Below, in pieces: positions 27,562-37,469 of a stretch of DNA of 64,000 nt. A model generated the notes under the pieces. It was not told the DNA's origin. It saw nothing but the letters and a program-made list of their open reading frames with translations, and searched no databases. The stretch's first letter is position 1. Each line of letters opens with the position of its first letter. The stretch is from Mesorhizobium sp. 65-26. Lineage in GTDB: Bacteria; Pseudomonadota; Alphaproteobacteria; Rhizobiales; Rhizobiaceae. The stretch is from assembly GCA_001899205.1 (NCBI GenBank), contig MKVL01000017.1:1-64000 (forward strand), written 5' to 3'. Made by a program: the position numbers and the translations under genes.

Positions 27562-29049
27562 ATGAAGCAAGCCTTGGCAGTGCCGGGGGATATCCGGCGG
27601 CAGGGAGCAAGCTCCAGGGCACGGGGCCTGAACTTGACCAGCAAGCGCGACCGCCGTCTTCGCGACTGGAAGGAGATCGCCGCGTTCTTCGGACGCGACG
27701 AGCGAACCGTGCGGCGCTGGGAACGCCAGCGTGGTCTGCCGGTGCACCGCATCTCGGGCGGCGCGCGCAATCTGGTCTTTGCCTATACGGACGAGCTCGA
27801 GCGCTGGCTGCGCGGCGAAAGCGCCGCGCGGGAAGATACGGCCGCTGCGGCAGAGGATACCCCGCCGCGACCGGCCGCGCCGGTTTCGGTCTTGCCTGCA
27901 GCACCTGTTCTCGCCGAAATGCCCGCAGCCGGGGTCGGGTCGGATATCCGGACGTTGCGCAGGCGGCCGTTGCTTTTCGGGGCCGCCGCGCTCGCGTTGC
28001 TGGCGCTGGCCGGCACCGTGGCCATGCGCGGCAATACAATCCTGCCTTCACGCGCGCCCTACAGGCCTGATCCCCGTGTGCAGGATCTCTATCTCGACGC
28101 GGTCTATCATCTCGGTACGCGGCAGGCCGACGGCTTCACCCACGCCATACAATTGCTGACCGAGGCGACCACGCTCGATCCGAACTACGCCGATGCCTAT
28201 GTGAAGCTGGCCGAGGCCTACAACACTATCAGCCAGTTCACCTTGATGCCGCCCAACGAAGCATATCCGCGCGCGCTCGCGGCCGCGCAGCGGGCGATCG
28301 CGCTCGATCCGGACAATGCCGGCGGCTATGCGGCGCTGGCCTTCACAACCTTCTACTGGACGAAGGATTTCGCCAGGTCGAGGGAACTGTTCGAACGCGC
28401 CATTCGCCTCGATCCGAGTGCGGCGGCCACGCATCACTGGTACGCGCTGACGCTGATGGTCACCGGGGACACGGCCACGCCGCTCCGCGAGATCGGGCTG
28501 GCGCAGCAGCTCAATCCGGAGTCGCGCGCGATCCTGGCCAACAAGGCCTTGATCCTGTTCTATGCCGGCCAGGTCGATGCCGCCGTCATGATCCTCCAGC
28601 AATTGGCCAAGGCGGAGCCGAACCTGCGCTCGCCCCCGGAATATCTCGCCACCATCTATCTCGATCAGGAGCGCTACACCGATTTCCTGCGCGAGTACCG
28701 CCGTGCCGCCGAGGTGGCCAACAACGGCGCCCGCCGCGCCATTGCCGACGCGGCCGAGCAGGGCCTTCGCCAATCCGGAGGGCGAGGCATGCTTGAGGCC
28801 ATGTATGCCGAGCAGATCAGGCAGTTCGAAAGGAACCTTGAACCCGCCTTCAAGGTAGCGGGTACCGCCGCCATGCTCGGCCTCGGCGACGATGCGATCC
28901 GCTATCTCGGGGAATCGGTGCGGCGAAAGGAGGCCGACATGCTGGGCATCCGCATCGAGCCGCCTTTCAAGACCTTGAGAGCCGACCCCCGCTATCGCGC
29001 GATCGTCGCGGCCGAGGGTTTCGTTCCCGCCGAAACCTCCGGAGCCTGA
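27562..29049 (+). CDS. Predicted membrane-anchored HTH and TPR protein
   Basis: The protein has a helix-turn-helix-like domain (RDWKEIAAFFGRDERTVRRW, then LPVHRISGG and TDELERWLRG, about residues 34-85). A Pro/Ala-rich linker follows, then one hydrophobic segment (LLFGAAALALLALAGTVAM, about 135-155), then TPR-like repeats with LDPNYADAYVKLAEAYN and LDPDNAGGYAALAF to the end. This is a one-component layout: cytoplasmic DNA binding, one membrane pass and an extracytoplasmic TPR part. The exact start is uncertain; a TTG about 70 bases downstream (before TSKRDRRLRD) would also fit. It precedes the VWA gene by 166 bases. Target genes are unknown. Confidence 0.7.
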   Translation: MKQALAVPGDIRRQGASSRARGLNLTSKRDRRLRDWKEIAAFFGRDERTVRRWERQRGLPVHRISGGARNLVFAYTDELERWLRGESAAREDTAAAAEDTPPRPAAPVSVLPAAPVLAEMPAAGVGSDIRTLRRRPLLFGAAALALLALAGTVAMRGNTILPSRAPYRPDPRVQDLYLDAVYHLGTRQADGFTHAIQLLTEATTLDPNYADAYVKLAEAYNTISQFTLMPPNEAYPRALAAAQRAIALDPDNAGGYAALAFTTFYWTKDFARSRELFERAIRLDPSAAATHHWYALTLMVTGDTATPLREIGLAQQLNPESRAILANKALILFYAGQVDAAVMILQQLAKAEPNLRSPPEYLATIYLDQERYTDFLREYRRAAEVANNGARRAIADAAEQGLRQSGGRGMLEAMYAEQIRQFERNLEPAFKVAGTAAMLGLGDDAIRYLGESVRRKEADMLGIRIEPPFKTLRADPRYRAIVAAEGFVPAETSGA

Positions 29050-29214
29050 TCCAACCGGGCTTGTCTAGAGAGGCTGCCTCAAATAGCTTCCGCTCCGGAT
29101 CGATGCGGCAGCCGGAAAGCGACGGATTCGGCCATGCATCCGAAACGAGGATGCGCCTTTACGGCGCGCCGTGCGCCCATCCGGGCACGCAAGGGACGAA
29201 TTCAGGAGATTTCC

Positions 29215-30915
29215 ATGGCGGGACTGGCACGGGGCATCGCTGCGGCGACTCTCCTTTTGTGGACGACCACGCTCGGCGTCGCGGCCGACAGGGCAATCAT
29301 CATACTCGATGCTTCGGGCTCGATGTGGGCGCAGATCGACGGGAAGCCGAGGCAGGAGATCGCCCGCGAGTCGCTGAGGACCGTGCTCCAGTCCGTTCCC
29401 GCCGACAAGGAGATCGGGTTCATGGCCTATGGCCACCGCCAGAAGGCCAGTTGCGACGACATCGAGCTGATCGTCCCGCCGCAGGCCGGCTCGGCAAGCG
29501 CGATCTCAGCGGCGGCCGATTCCATGAAATTCCTCGGCAAGACGCCCCTGACGGCTGCCGTCAAGCAGGCGGCCGAGGCGCTGAAGTACACGGAGGACAA
29601 GGCGACGGTCGTCCTGATCACCGATGGCATCGAGACCTGCGGCGGCGATCCCTGTGCGCTCGGCAAGGAGCTCAAGGCCAAGGGCATCGATTTCACCGTC
29701 GATGTCGTAGGCTTCGGCCTCAGCGAGGATGAAGGCAGGCAGGTTGCCTGCCTGGCCGAGAACACCGGCGGCAAGTACATCCAGGCCTCGGATGCCAACG
29801 CTTTGCGCGACGCGCTGCTCAAGACGGTGACGGCTCCGGCATCCGCCGCGCCTGCGCCGCAGCCCGCGCCAGAGCCCGCCCCTGCTGCGCCCACGCCGGC
29901 GCCGGCTGTCCAGGCCACCGCCGATCCGGCCAATTCGGAGTTCAACTTCCTGCCCAGCGTCGTGATGGTCGAGGGCGGCCAGCCGATTACCGACGGCAAT
30001 GCCTGGGAGGTGTACAAGGCCAATCCGGACGGCTCGCGCGGCGAGTCCGTCACGACGGAATATGGCAATTATCGCGCCAAGCTTGAGCCCGGCGACTACA
30101 TCGTGCTTGCCCGCGACGACGAGGCCCGGGTCGAGCAGAAGGTCAGGATCGAAGCAGGCCAGATCCAGAAGCCGGTCTTCGTCCTCAACGCCGGTACGCT
30201 GAGCATTCATCCTCGCACGAGCCAGGGCGCCGACATCAGCAGCGAGGCTCGTCTAGACTTCACCTATCCGGGCGGCAGCACGACCCACTATGGCGACACC
30301 AGGATCATCGTTCCGGCGGGCGAACAGAAGGTCGATGTCCATATCGGCAGCGGTGCCGCCTCGGAGACGATCCAGCTGAAGGCCGGCCAGAAGGTCGATA
30401 AGGACGTTATCGTCGGCGTCGGCCGTGTCGCGCTCAGCGTCTATTATGCCGCCGGCGGCGACAAGGCTGACAGTTCGGGCATTGGCGTCGAGGTCGTCCA
30501 GGCAGCCAAGAAGACCGACGGCACGCGCGACAGCATCGAGCACTCCTATGGGCCGGATCCCAAGTTCTGGCTGCCGGCCGGCGATTATGTCGCGATCACG
30601 ACGCTCGATCTTGCTTCCGTCGAGCAGCCCTTCAGCGTCAAGGTCGGCGACAGCCAGGACGTGAAGGTGGCGCTCAACGCCGGCGTTGTCGCGATTTCGG
30701 CGCCGGGCGCCTCCTCGATCGAGATCCTGTCGCCGCAGAAGGACATCCAGGGTAACCGCAAGTTGCTCGGCATGGGCTATGGGGACAGCTGGCAGCAGAC
30801 CATCGCCGCCGGCGACTATGTCGTCGTGCGCCACGCGGCCGAAGGCGGGCATGACAAGGAAATGCCGGTGACCATAAGGGCCGGCGGCCGCAGCGAGATC
30901 ACAGTTTCGCAATGA
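29215..30915 (+). CDS. Secreted von Willebrand factor A domain protein
   Basis: The 566-residue protein has a signal peptide (residues 1-24, ending LGVAA). A VWA domain follows, with the MIDAS motif DASGSMW at 32-38, a matching Thr in KTPLTAAVKQ and ITDGIETCGGDPC. After an Ala/Pro linker (about 208-235) there are repeated beta-rich units with KLEPGDYIVLARD, WLPAGDYVAITT and IAAGDYVVVRH, each centred on a G-D-Y-V core. It is likely periplasmic. The ATG at 29215 has AGGAG eight bases before it. A strong hairpin terminator follows the stop. Confidence 0.85.
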   Translation: MAGLARGIAAATLLLWTTTLGVAADRAIIILDASGSMWAQIDGKPRQEIARESLRTVLQSVPADKEIGFMAYGHRQKASCDDIELIVPPQAGSASAISAAADSMKFLGKTPLTAAVKQAAEALKYTEDKATVVLITDGIETCGGDPCALGKELKAKGIDFTVDVVGFGLSEDEGRQVACLAENTGGKYIQASDANALRDALLKTVTAPASAAPAPQPAPEPAPAAPTPAPAVQATADPANSEFNFLPSVVMVEGGQPITDGNAWEVYKANPDGSRGESVTTEYGNYRAKLEPGDYIVLARDDEARVEQKVRIEAGQIQKPVFVLNAGTLSIHPRTSQGADISSEARLDFTYPGGSTTHYGDTRIIVPAGEQKVDVHIGSGAASETIQLKAGQKVDKDVIVGVGRVALSVYYAAGGDKADSSGIGVEVVQAAKKTDGTRDSIEHSYGPDPKFWLPAGDYVAITTLDLASVEQPFSVKVGDSQDVKVALNAGVVAISAPGASSIEILSPQKDIQGNRKLLGMGYGDSWQQTIAAGDYVVVRHAAEGGHDKEMPVTIRAGGRSEITVSQ

Positions 30916-30928
30916 CCGGCATCCAAGG

Positions 30929-30965
30929 AAAACAAAAGGGCGGCCCCAGGCTGCCCTTTTGTTTT
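30929..30965. terminator. Bidirectional rho-independent terminator
   Basis: AAAACAAAAGGGC pairs perfectly with GCCCTTTTGTTTT, extended inward with one G-T pair around a CCA loop. The A-run and T-run flank the stem on both strands, so it can stop both the VWA gene and the convergent edd gene, whose stop is 17 bases further on. Confidence 0.93.
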
Positions 30966-30981
30966 GTCGGATGGTGGCAGG

Positions 30982-32805
30982 TCAGGCGTTGCCGAAGGCG
31001 GCGGCGCCATGATCCGCGCGCCCGACCATCTGCCGGAAACCGGCGAAGAGCTCGCGGCCAAAGCCGAATTCATTGCCGATGAGGTCGGCTTCCGCCGATC
31101 GGCGCAGCGCGAATTCCGCCGCCGGCACCAGCACCTCCAGCGTGCCGGCATCGGCGTCGAGCCGGATGATGTCGCCGTCATGAATCCTGCTGATGGGGCC
31201 GTTCTCGACCGCCTCCGGCGTCACATGGATGGCCGCCGGCACCTTGCCGGAAGCGCCCGACATGCGCCCGTCGGTGACCAGCGCCACGCGCTGGCCGCGA
31301 TCCTGCAGGATGCCGAGCACCGTGGTCAGCTTGTGCAGTTCCGGCATGCCGTTGGCCTTTGGCCCCTGGAAGCGGATGACGGCGATGAAGTCGCCGGTGA
31401 GCGTGCCTGCCTTGAAGGCATCGTTCAGCCCCTGCTGGCTATCGAAGACCCTGGCCGGCGCCTCGATGACGCGCCGCTCCGGCTTGACGGCCGATGTCTT
31501 GATGACGGCGTGTCCGAGATTGCCGGCGAGCACCTTCAGGCCGCCGGTCGGCTGGAATGCCTTCTTGAACGGCGCCAGCACCTTGTCGTCGCCGCTGTCG
31601 CGGGGCGCTGCCTCGCGCACCACGCTACCGTCGGCGCCGAGCCTTGCCTCGACCGCGTAGGGCCGCAAGCCTTCGCCCCACACCGTCTGCACGTCCTCGT
31701 GCAGGATGCCCTCGTCGAGCAGTTCGCGGATCAGGAAGCCGAGCCCGCCGGCGGCGTGGAAGTGGTTCACGTCGGCAAGCCCGTTCGGATAGACGCGCGC
31801 CAGCAGCGGCACGGCTTCCGACAGGTCCGAGATGTCCTGCCAGGTGAGCGCTATGCCGGCGGCCGCGGCCATGGCGATAAGATGGATAGTGTGGTTGGTG
31901 GAGCCACCGGTGGCGTGCAGGCCGACGACGCCGTTGACGATCGAGCGCTCGTCGATCATGCGCCCGACCGGCGTATAGGCGTTGCCGAGCGCGGTGATTG
32001 CCAGCGCCCGCTTCGCCGCTTCCCGGGTCAGGGCGTCGCGCAGCGGCGTGCCAGGATTGACGAAGGACGCGCCGGGCGTGTGCAGGCCCATGAGCTCCAT
32101 CAGCATCTGGTTGGAGTTGGCCGTGCCGTAGAAAGTGCAGGTGCCCGGCCCGTGGTAGGATTTGGACTCCGCCTCGAGCAATTCGGGCCGGCCGACCTTG
32201 CCCTCGGCATAGAGCTGGCGGACCCGCGCCTTTTCGTCATTGGCAAGGCCCGACGTCATCGGCCCGGCGGGAATGAAGATCGCCGGCAGATGGCCGAAAC
32301 TGAGCGCCGCGATGACAAGTCCGGGCACGATCTTGTCGCAGACGCCGAGGAAGACGGCGGCGTCGAACATGTTGTGCGAAAGGCCGATTGCCGCCGCCAT
32401 GGCGATCACGTCGCGCGAGAAGAGCGACAGCTCCATGCCGGGCTGGCCCTGGGTGACACCGTCGCACATGGCCGGCACGCCGCCGGCCACCTGGGCGATG
32501 CCGCCAGCCTCGCGCGCGGCTTCCTTGATCAGCGCCGGAAACGTCTCGAAGGGCTGATGCGCCGACAGCATGTCGTTGTAGGAGGTGATGATGCCGAGAT
32601 TGGGCACCCGATCGCCGCCGAGCGCTATCTTCTCCGACGGGCTGCAGACTGCGAAGCCGTGCGCAAGGTTGCCGCATGAAAGCACAGCCCGATTGGCGCT
32701 GCGGCCGGAGGCCTCGGCGATGCGCGCGAGATAGGCCTCGCGGCCTGCCTTCGAACGTTGGCGGATGCGCTCGGTGATGGCTTCGATGTCACGTCTGGCT
32801 GTCAT
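30982..32805 (-). CDS. edd: 6-phosphogluconate dehydratase
   Basis: Edd converts 6-phosphogluconate to 2-keto-3-deoxy-6-phosphogluconate, the first unique step of the Entner-Doudoroff pathway. The 607-residue protein shows ILVD/EDD-family motifs, including [57 protein letters not shown] and [15 protein letters not shown]. Several conserved Cys would hold the iron-sulphur cluster. An AAGGA ribosome site precedes the ATG. It is the last gene of the minus-strand zwf-pgl-edd operon, and the aldolase gene eda is not nearby. Confidence 0.97.
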   Translation of the reverse strand: MTARRDIEAITERIRQRSKAGREAYLARIAEASGRSANRAVLSCGNLAHGFAVCSPSEKIALGGDRVPNLGIITSYNDMLSAHQPFETFPALIKEAAREAGGIAQVAGGVPAMCDGVTQGQPGMELSLFSRDVIAMAAAIGLSHNMFDAAVFLGVCDKIVPGLVIAALSFGHLPAIFIPAGPMTSGLANDEKARVRQLYAEGKVGRPELLEAESKSYHGPGTCTFYGTANSNQMLMELMGLHTPGASFVNPGTPLRDALTREAAKRALAITALGNAYTPVGRMIDERSIVNGVVGLHATGGSTNHTIHLIAMAAAAGIALTWQDISDLSEAVPLLARVYPNGLADVNHFHAAGGLGFLIRELLDEGILHEDVQTVWGEGLRPYAVEARLGADGSVVREAAPRDSGDDKVLAPFKKAFQPTGGLKVLAGNLGHAVIKTSAVKPERRVIEAPARVFDSQQGLNDAFKAGTLTGDFIAVIRFQGPKANGMPELHKLTTVLGILQDRGQRVALVTDGRMSGASGKVPAAIHVTPEAVENGPISRIHDGDIIRLDADAGTLEVLVPAAEFALRRSAEADLIGNEFGFGRELFAGFRQMVGRADHGAAAFGNA

Positions 32806-32877
32806 GGCGGTTGGTCCTTCTAGGGTCCCGGGAGACGTCCTCCCACTGTCCGCCGGGCCCGTGTGGCAAGTTTGATT

Positions 32878-33591
32878 TCAGGGGGCCCAGAAAACCTCGA
32901 CGGCCCTCGGCGAGGCGTCGAACACGGCCCTGATGGGCTTTTTCGGTCCCGGCCCCATCGCGCCGTTGAAGGCGGCGCGCTTGTCGTCGCCCTCGATGTG
33001 AAGCGCCAGGAAGCCGGCATCGACGATGCGGGCCATGGCAAGCGTCAGGCGCGGCTCGCCGGCGCTCGCCGCGTGGACGGGCAGGACGATCCTGCTGGAA
33101 GCCGGATCGAGCAAAACAGTGAGGTCGTCAGCGTCCGGGAAGAAGGAGGCCGTGTGGCCGTCGGCGCCCATGCCGAGCACGGCGACGTCGAGCGGCCATG
33201 GAAGTTGCCGCAGCGCTGCGTCATCCGAAGCAGCCGCGTCCTCGATGCTGGTTGCCTCGTGATAGAGCGGCACGAAGCGCGCCGCCGCGGCGGCGTTGCG
33301 AAGCAGGTTGGCGGCGACGAGACCGGCATTGGAACGCGGCGAGCTGGCCGGAACGAAACGTTCGTCGATGAGGGTCACCACCACCTTGTCCCAGGCGATG
33401 GCGGCCGTCGAGAGCGCGGCGAAGAACCGCGCTGGCGTGGTGCCGCCGGAAACGGCCAGGAAAGCCGTGCCGCGCGCGGCGATCGCTGCGGCGAGGCGGT
33501 TGGCGACGCGTTCGCTCAACGCCGCGGCCAGGTCCGGCCGCGCGGGGAACTCATGCCAGTTGTAGGCGCCGTTCAGTTGCTCTCGTGCCAT
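32878..33591 (-). CDS. pgl: 6-phosphogluconolactonase
   Basis: Pgl hydrolyses 6-phosphogluconolactone to 6-phosphogluconate. The 237-residue protein (ATG at 33591, MAREQLNGAYNWHEF) has the family blocks FLAVSGGTTPARFFAAL, VVVTLIDERFVPASSPRSN and MGADGHTASFFPD. It overlaps the end of zwf by 19 bases and is followed by edd after 72 bases, so the three are one operon. Earlier in-frame starts lie deeper inside zwf and are unlikely. Confidence 0.95.
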   Translation of the reverse strand: MAREQLNGAYNWHEFPARPDLAAALSERVANRLAAAIAARGTAFLAVSGGTTPARFFAALSTAAIAWDKVVVTLIDERFVPASSPRSNAGLVAANLLRNAAAAARFVPLYHEATSIEDAAASDDAALRQLPWPLDVAVLGMGADGHTASFFPDADDLTVLLDPASSRIVLPVHAASAGEPRLTLAMARIVDAGFLALHIEGDDKRAAFNGAMGPGPKKPIRAVFDASPRAVEVFWAP

Positions 33592-35042
33592 GTCCGTCCG
33601 TCGCGTTCGATGAGCGCAATGGAGGCCGAAGGCCCCCAGGTGCCGGCCGTATAGCCCTGCGCTTCCTGCCTGGCGCTTTCCCAGGCGTTCTGGATCGGGT
33701 CGATCCACTTCCATGCCGCCTCGACCTCGTCACGGCGCATGAACAGCGTCTGGTTGCCACGCACGACATCCATGATCAGTCGCTCATAGGCATCCGGCGC
33801 GCGACCGTCGAAAGACTGCGCGAAGCTCATGTCGAGCGAGATCTGACGCAGCCGCATGCCGCCCGGACCGGGATCCTTGATCATGATGTACTGCTTGACG
33901 CCTTCGTCCGGCTGCAGGCGGATGACCAGCTGGTTGGCGAAGATCGGCCCGGCGCTGTCGCCGAAGATCGAGTAGGGGATCGGCTTGAACTCGATGACGA
34001 TCTCCGAGACGCGCGTCGCCAGGCGCTTGCCGGTCCTGAGGTAGAACGGCACGCCGGCCCAGCGCCAGTTGCCGATCTCGGCCTTGATGGCGACGAAGGT
34101 CTCGGTGTTGCTGTCCTTGCCGAGCTCCTCGACATAGCCCTTCACCGGTCCGCCGGCCGATGCGCCGGCGCGGTACTGCCCCCGCACCGTCTGCTTCGGC
34201 GCCTCGTTGCCGTTGACGCGCTTCAGTGCCCGCAGCACCTTCAGCTTCTCATCGCGCACGGCGTCGGCGTCCATCGAGGACGGCGTTTCCATGGCGACCA
34301 GGCACAACAGCTGCAGCATGTGATTCTGCACCATGTCGCGGAGCGCGCCAGCCTTGTCGTAGTAAGTGACGCGGTCCTCGAGCCCGACAGTCTCCGCAAC
34401 CGTGATCTGGACATGGTCGACATAGGCAGAGTTCCACAGCGGCTGGTAGAGCGCGTTGGCGAAGCGCAGCGCCATCAGGTTCTGCACCGTCTCCTTGCCG
34501 AGATAGTGATCGATGCGGAAAATCTGGCTTTCCTGGAAATCGTCGCCCACAGCGTCGTTGAGCGCGCGCGCCGAGGCGAGGTCGCGGCCGATCGGCTTTT
34601 CCAGCACGATGCGCGAATTGGGCGTGATCAGCTTGTGTTCCCGCAGCTTGTGAGAGATCTCGCCGAACAGCGCCGGCGCGACCGCCAGGTAGAAGGCACG
34701 GATGCGGTCGCTGTCGCCGATCGCCTGCTTGAGCGTGTCGAAACCCGCGCCAGTGGTAGCGTCTGCCGAGACATAGGAGAGGCGGGCGAGAAAGGTCTCG
34801 AGCTCCTTGTCGTCTATATCGGCGGCTTTGACGTGGTCGATGATCGCCTGCCTGGCGAATGCCCTGAACTCCTCATCGGTCATCTTCGATCGCGAAGTGC
34901 CGATGATTCGGGTCGGTTCGGAGAACTGGTGGTCACGTTGGCGATAGTAGAGCGAGGGCAGCAGCTTGCGTTCCGACAGGTCGCCTGTGCCTCCGAAAAT
35001 GATGAAGTCGAAGGGATCGACGGGGATGATCTGGCTCGTCAT
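33573..35042 (-). CDS. zwf: Glucose-6-phosphate 1-dehydrogenase
   Basis: Zwf oxidises glucose-6-phosphate to the lactone with NADP or NAD. The 489-residue protein starts MTSQIIPVDPFDFII with the nucleotide-binding FGGTGDLSERKLLPSLY, and has the active-site block RIDHYLGKETVQNLMALRFA. ATG at 35042 gives the normal length. It opens the zwf-pgl-edd operon. The region upstream is AT-rich and contains the palindrome AATCGATT. Confidence 0.97.
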   Translation of the reverse strand: MTSQIIPVDPFDFIIFGGTGDLSERKLLPSLYYRQRDHQFSEPTRIIGTSRSKMTDEEFRAFARQAIIDHVKAADIDDKELETFLARLSYVSADATTGAGFDTLKQAIGDSDRIRAFYLAVAPALFGEISHKLREHKLITPNSRIVLEKPIGRDLASARALNDAVGDDFQESQIFRIDHYLGKETVQNLMALRFANALYQPLWNSAYVDHVQITVAETVGLEDRVTYYDKAGALRDMVQNHMLQLLCLVAMETPSSMDADAVRDEKLKVLRALKRVNGNEAPKQTVRGQYRAGASAGGPVKGYVEELGKDSNTETFVAIKAEIGNWRWAGVPFYLRTGKRLATRVSEIVIEFKPIPYSIFGDSAGPIFANQLVIRLQPDEGVKQYIMIKDPGPGGMRLRQISLDMSFAQSFDGRAPDAYERLIMDVVRGNQTLFMRRDEVEAAWKWIDPIQNAWESARQEAQGYTAGTWGPSASIALIERDGRTWHESN

Positions 35043-35367
35043 GGTCTGTCCGCTCTGGCGCCGGTCGCTGTGACGCGGCCCGATATAATCTAATCGATTT
35101 AAATTTTCCAGTGCCTTGGTGTCACACCCAGGCGTCGAAAGCTGCCTCTTGACACCGGCGCCACCCGAAGGCTTGTCGGCGGGCGGTGTCACCGCGAGGC
35201 CTTCGCAGCCGCAACATAGGGCGTGATCATGGCGAAGCCAAAGAAGAATCGCGAAGACGCGCATCTTTCCGGCCGCCTGTGTCCAGGCCGCCAGCGGCAG
35301 GGCGCGTCGATGCAGGATCAATCCGGACGTCGCGCGCGAGCGTCCATGGCCATGAATGGGAAACATC
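35043..35367. promoter_or_regulatory. Divergent intergenic region between zwf and the SDR gene
   Basis: These 325 bases hold no convincing gene. The zwf-proximal part (35080-35108) is strikingly AT-rich for this genome, with ATATAATC, then AATCGATTTAAATTTT containing the 8-bp palindrome AATCGATT. That is a likely promoter and operator area for zwf. The remainder is GC-rich and featureless to my eye. Confidence 0.45.
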
Positions 35368-36114
35368 ATGCGGCTTGAGGGCAAGGTTGCCATCGTCACC
35401 GGGGCGGCGTCGGGCTTTGGCGAGGGCATGGCGAAGCGCTTCGCCGAGGAGGGCGCCCGCGTGGTGGTTGCCGACCTCAATGCCAAGGGCGCCGAGCACG
35501 TCGCCGGCGAGATCGGCGCGGCAGCGATCTGGACACAGACCGACGTCTCGCTGCGTTCCGAGTTCGACGAGATGGTCTATGCCGCCATGAGCGCCTTCGG
35601 TCGCATAGACATCATGGTCAACAACGCCGGCTTCACCCATCGCAATGGCGACATGCTCAAGGTCGACGAGGAGACGTTCGACCTGATCACTGCCGTAAAC
35701 ATGAAGGCCATCTATCACGCCGCGCTGGCCGTGGTGCCGGTCATGGAGCGGCAGGGTGGCGGTGTTATCCTCACAACCGCGTCCACCGCCGGCATCAGGC
35801 CGCGGCCGGGCCTCACCTGGTACAACGCCTCCAAGGGCTGGGCGATCACGGCGACCAAGTCGATGGCGATCGAGCTGGCGCCGAAGAACATTCGTGTGAA
35901 CTGCCTGTGTCCCGTCGCCGGCGAAACCGGTATGCTGGAGAAGTTCATGGGGGCGGACACGCCGGAAATCCGCGAGAAGTTCCGCTCGTCGATACCCCTG
36001 GGCCGCCTTTCGACGCCGCTCGATATCGCCAATGCGGCGTTGTGGCTGGCATCCGACGAGGCCGCCTTCATAACCGGCGTGGCCCTGGAGGTGGATGGCG
36101 GACGCTGCATCTGA
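35368..36114 (+). CDS. Short-chain dehydrogenase/reductase
   Basis: This is a classical SDR of about 248 residues: MRLEGKVAIVTGAASGFGEG with the TGxxxGxG cofactor motif, VADLNAKG (an Asp suggesting NAD preference), MVNNAG, the catalytic Ser in TTASTAG and Y-x-x-x-K in WYNASKGWAI, and the C-terminal ITGVALEVDGGRC. The substrate is not evident; relatives include glucose dehydrogenase-like and 3-oxoacyl reductase-like enzymes. ATG at 35368 fits the family; ATG at 35356 is also possible. The Mur-ligase-like gene follows directly and may be in the same operon. Confidence 0.88.
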   Translation: MRLEGKVAIVTGAASGFGEGMAKRFAEEGARVVVADLNAKGAEHVAGEIGAAAIWTQTDVSLRSEFDEMVYAAMSAFGRIDIMVNNAGFTHRNGDMLKVDEETFDLITAVNMKAIYHAALAVVPVMERQGGGVILTTASTAGIRPRPGLTWYNASKGWAITATKSMAIELAPKNIRVNCLCPVAGETGMLEKFMGADTPEIREKFRSSIPLGRLSTPLDIANAALWLASDEAAFITGVALEVDGGRCI

Positions 36115-36148
36115 GCGAGGCGCCAAACAAGCGGAGCTGAAAACCGGC

Positions 36149-37450
36149 ATGGGGATGAAGGCAAAGTTGACGGCAGCCATCGAGGACGTGAGGCAACGCG
36201 TCAGGGTGGCCAAGGCTAAACGCGGCCGCGCCAGAAGCAGGGCGACCTTCATCGCCATCACCGGCAGTTCCGGCAAATCCACCGCCACCAGCCTTCTCGG
36301 CCATCTGTTGGCCGATCACGGCGCCGTCTATTCGCAGTTCCTCGCCAATTCGATGCGATCGCTGGTGAACACGCTGTACAAGCGTATGCAGCGCGCCGGC
36401 GACCTCGACTACGTGGTTTTCGAGGCCGGCGCGCACGGAATGGGCACCATCAAGCCGATGGCCGACATATTCCGGCCGCATGTTGCCGTGGTGACGATGG
36501 TGCGTCTCGAACACTATTCCAGCTTCCGGAAGATCGAGAACGTCGCGGAGGAAAAGGGCACCCTCCTGGATGCGCTGATGCCGGGCGGTTTCGCCGTGCT
36601 CAATGCCGACGATCCCCACGTTGCCGCCATGGCGGGCCGGACCGGCCATCGCGTCGTTACCTTCGGCATGTCGGAAGGCGTCGACTACAGGGTTGCCGAC
36701 GTCCATGCCGCCTATCCGCAACTGCTGACCTTCACGCTGCGCTGGAAGGAAAACGCCTTGCGGGTCGCGGCTCCTTTCCCGGCCGACTATTTCTGGCTGC
36801 CAGTTGCCGCTGCCGTCGTTACCGCACTCGAACTGGGCATGCCGCCGGAGAAGGTGGCCGCCGCTCTGAAGACCTTCAAGCCGCTTGCCAATCGCTGCGA
36901 GGTCGTGTCGATCGATGGCGGGCCGCAATTCATCGTCGACGCGGCCAAGTCGCCATGGCACTCGCTCTACATGGCGCTCGACATGGTGGCGAAGTCGACA
37001 GTGGCGCGAAAGCGCATCGTGCTCGGCCAGATATCGGACTATGCCGGCTCGACCAGGAAATACCACTATGCCTACAAGGTGGCGCGCGAGGCCGCCGACG
37101 AGATCATCTACACCGGCGATAACGCGCACAAGGCAGACCCGGGCCAGGCTGACATCGACAGTGGTCGTTTCCTGGAACTGCGTTCGGCGAAGGAGGTCTC
37201 CGACCACATAAAGCGTACGGCCGTGCCCGGAGAACTCATTCTGCTGAAGAGCTCGTCAAACCTTCACCTCGAGCGGGTGGCGCTGGCCTGGAAGCATGAT
37301 GTCAAGTGTTGGGTCCCCTCCTGCAAGAAGCGGGAGGATTGCCATACTTGCGGCCTCTATGAAGTCCCGTACGAAGAGCATGACCAGCATGTGCGCGGGC
37401 TCAGGCGGGCCAGGAGATGGCAGCGCGTCAGGCGCTTGTTCGGCGCCTGA
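36149..37450 (+). CDS. Non-canonical Mur-ligase-like enzyme with C-terminal Cys cluster
   Basis: This about 433-residue protein has the central ATP domain of Mur ligases: P-loop TGSSGKST at about residues 38-45, VTMVRLEHYSSF in the place of the usual N-x-x-x-D-H-L-E, LNADDPH, and a C-terminal ligase-like segment with NRCEVVSIDGG and IVDAAKSPWHSLYMALDM. It lacks the N-terminal UDP-MurNAc-binding domain, so it is not a standard MurC-F. A C-terminal tail has Cys387, Cys392, Cys398 and Cys401 (C-x5-C-x5-C-x2-C), which could bind zinc. The function is unknown; it may join an amino acid or peptide to a small substrate. ATG at 36095 overlapping the SDR gene is an alternative start. Confidence 0.75.
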   Translation: MGMKAKLTAAIEDVRQRVRVAKAKRGRARSRATFIAITGSSGKSTATSLLGHLLADHGAVYSQFLANSMRSLVNTLYKRMQRAGDLDYVVFEAGAHGMGTIKPMADIFRPHVAVVTMVRLEHYSSFRKIENVAEEKGTLLDALMPGGFAVLNADDPHVAAMAGRTGHRVVTFGMSEGVDYRVADVHAAYPQLLTFTLRWKENALRVAAPFPADYFWLPVAAAVVTALELGMPPEKVAAALKTFKPLANRCEVVSIDGGPQFIVDAAKSPWHSLYMALDMVAKSTVARKRIVLGQISDYAGSTRKYHYAYKVAREAADEIIYTGDNAHKADPGQADIDSGRFLELRSAKEVSDHIKRTAVPGELILLKSSSNLHLERVALAWKHDVKCWVPSCKKREDCHTCGLYEVPYEEHDQHVRGLRRARRWQRVRRLFGA

Positions 37451-37469
37451 CAGGGCATGTGGCCCGAAG

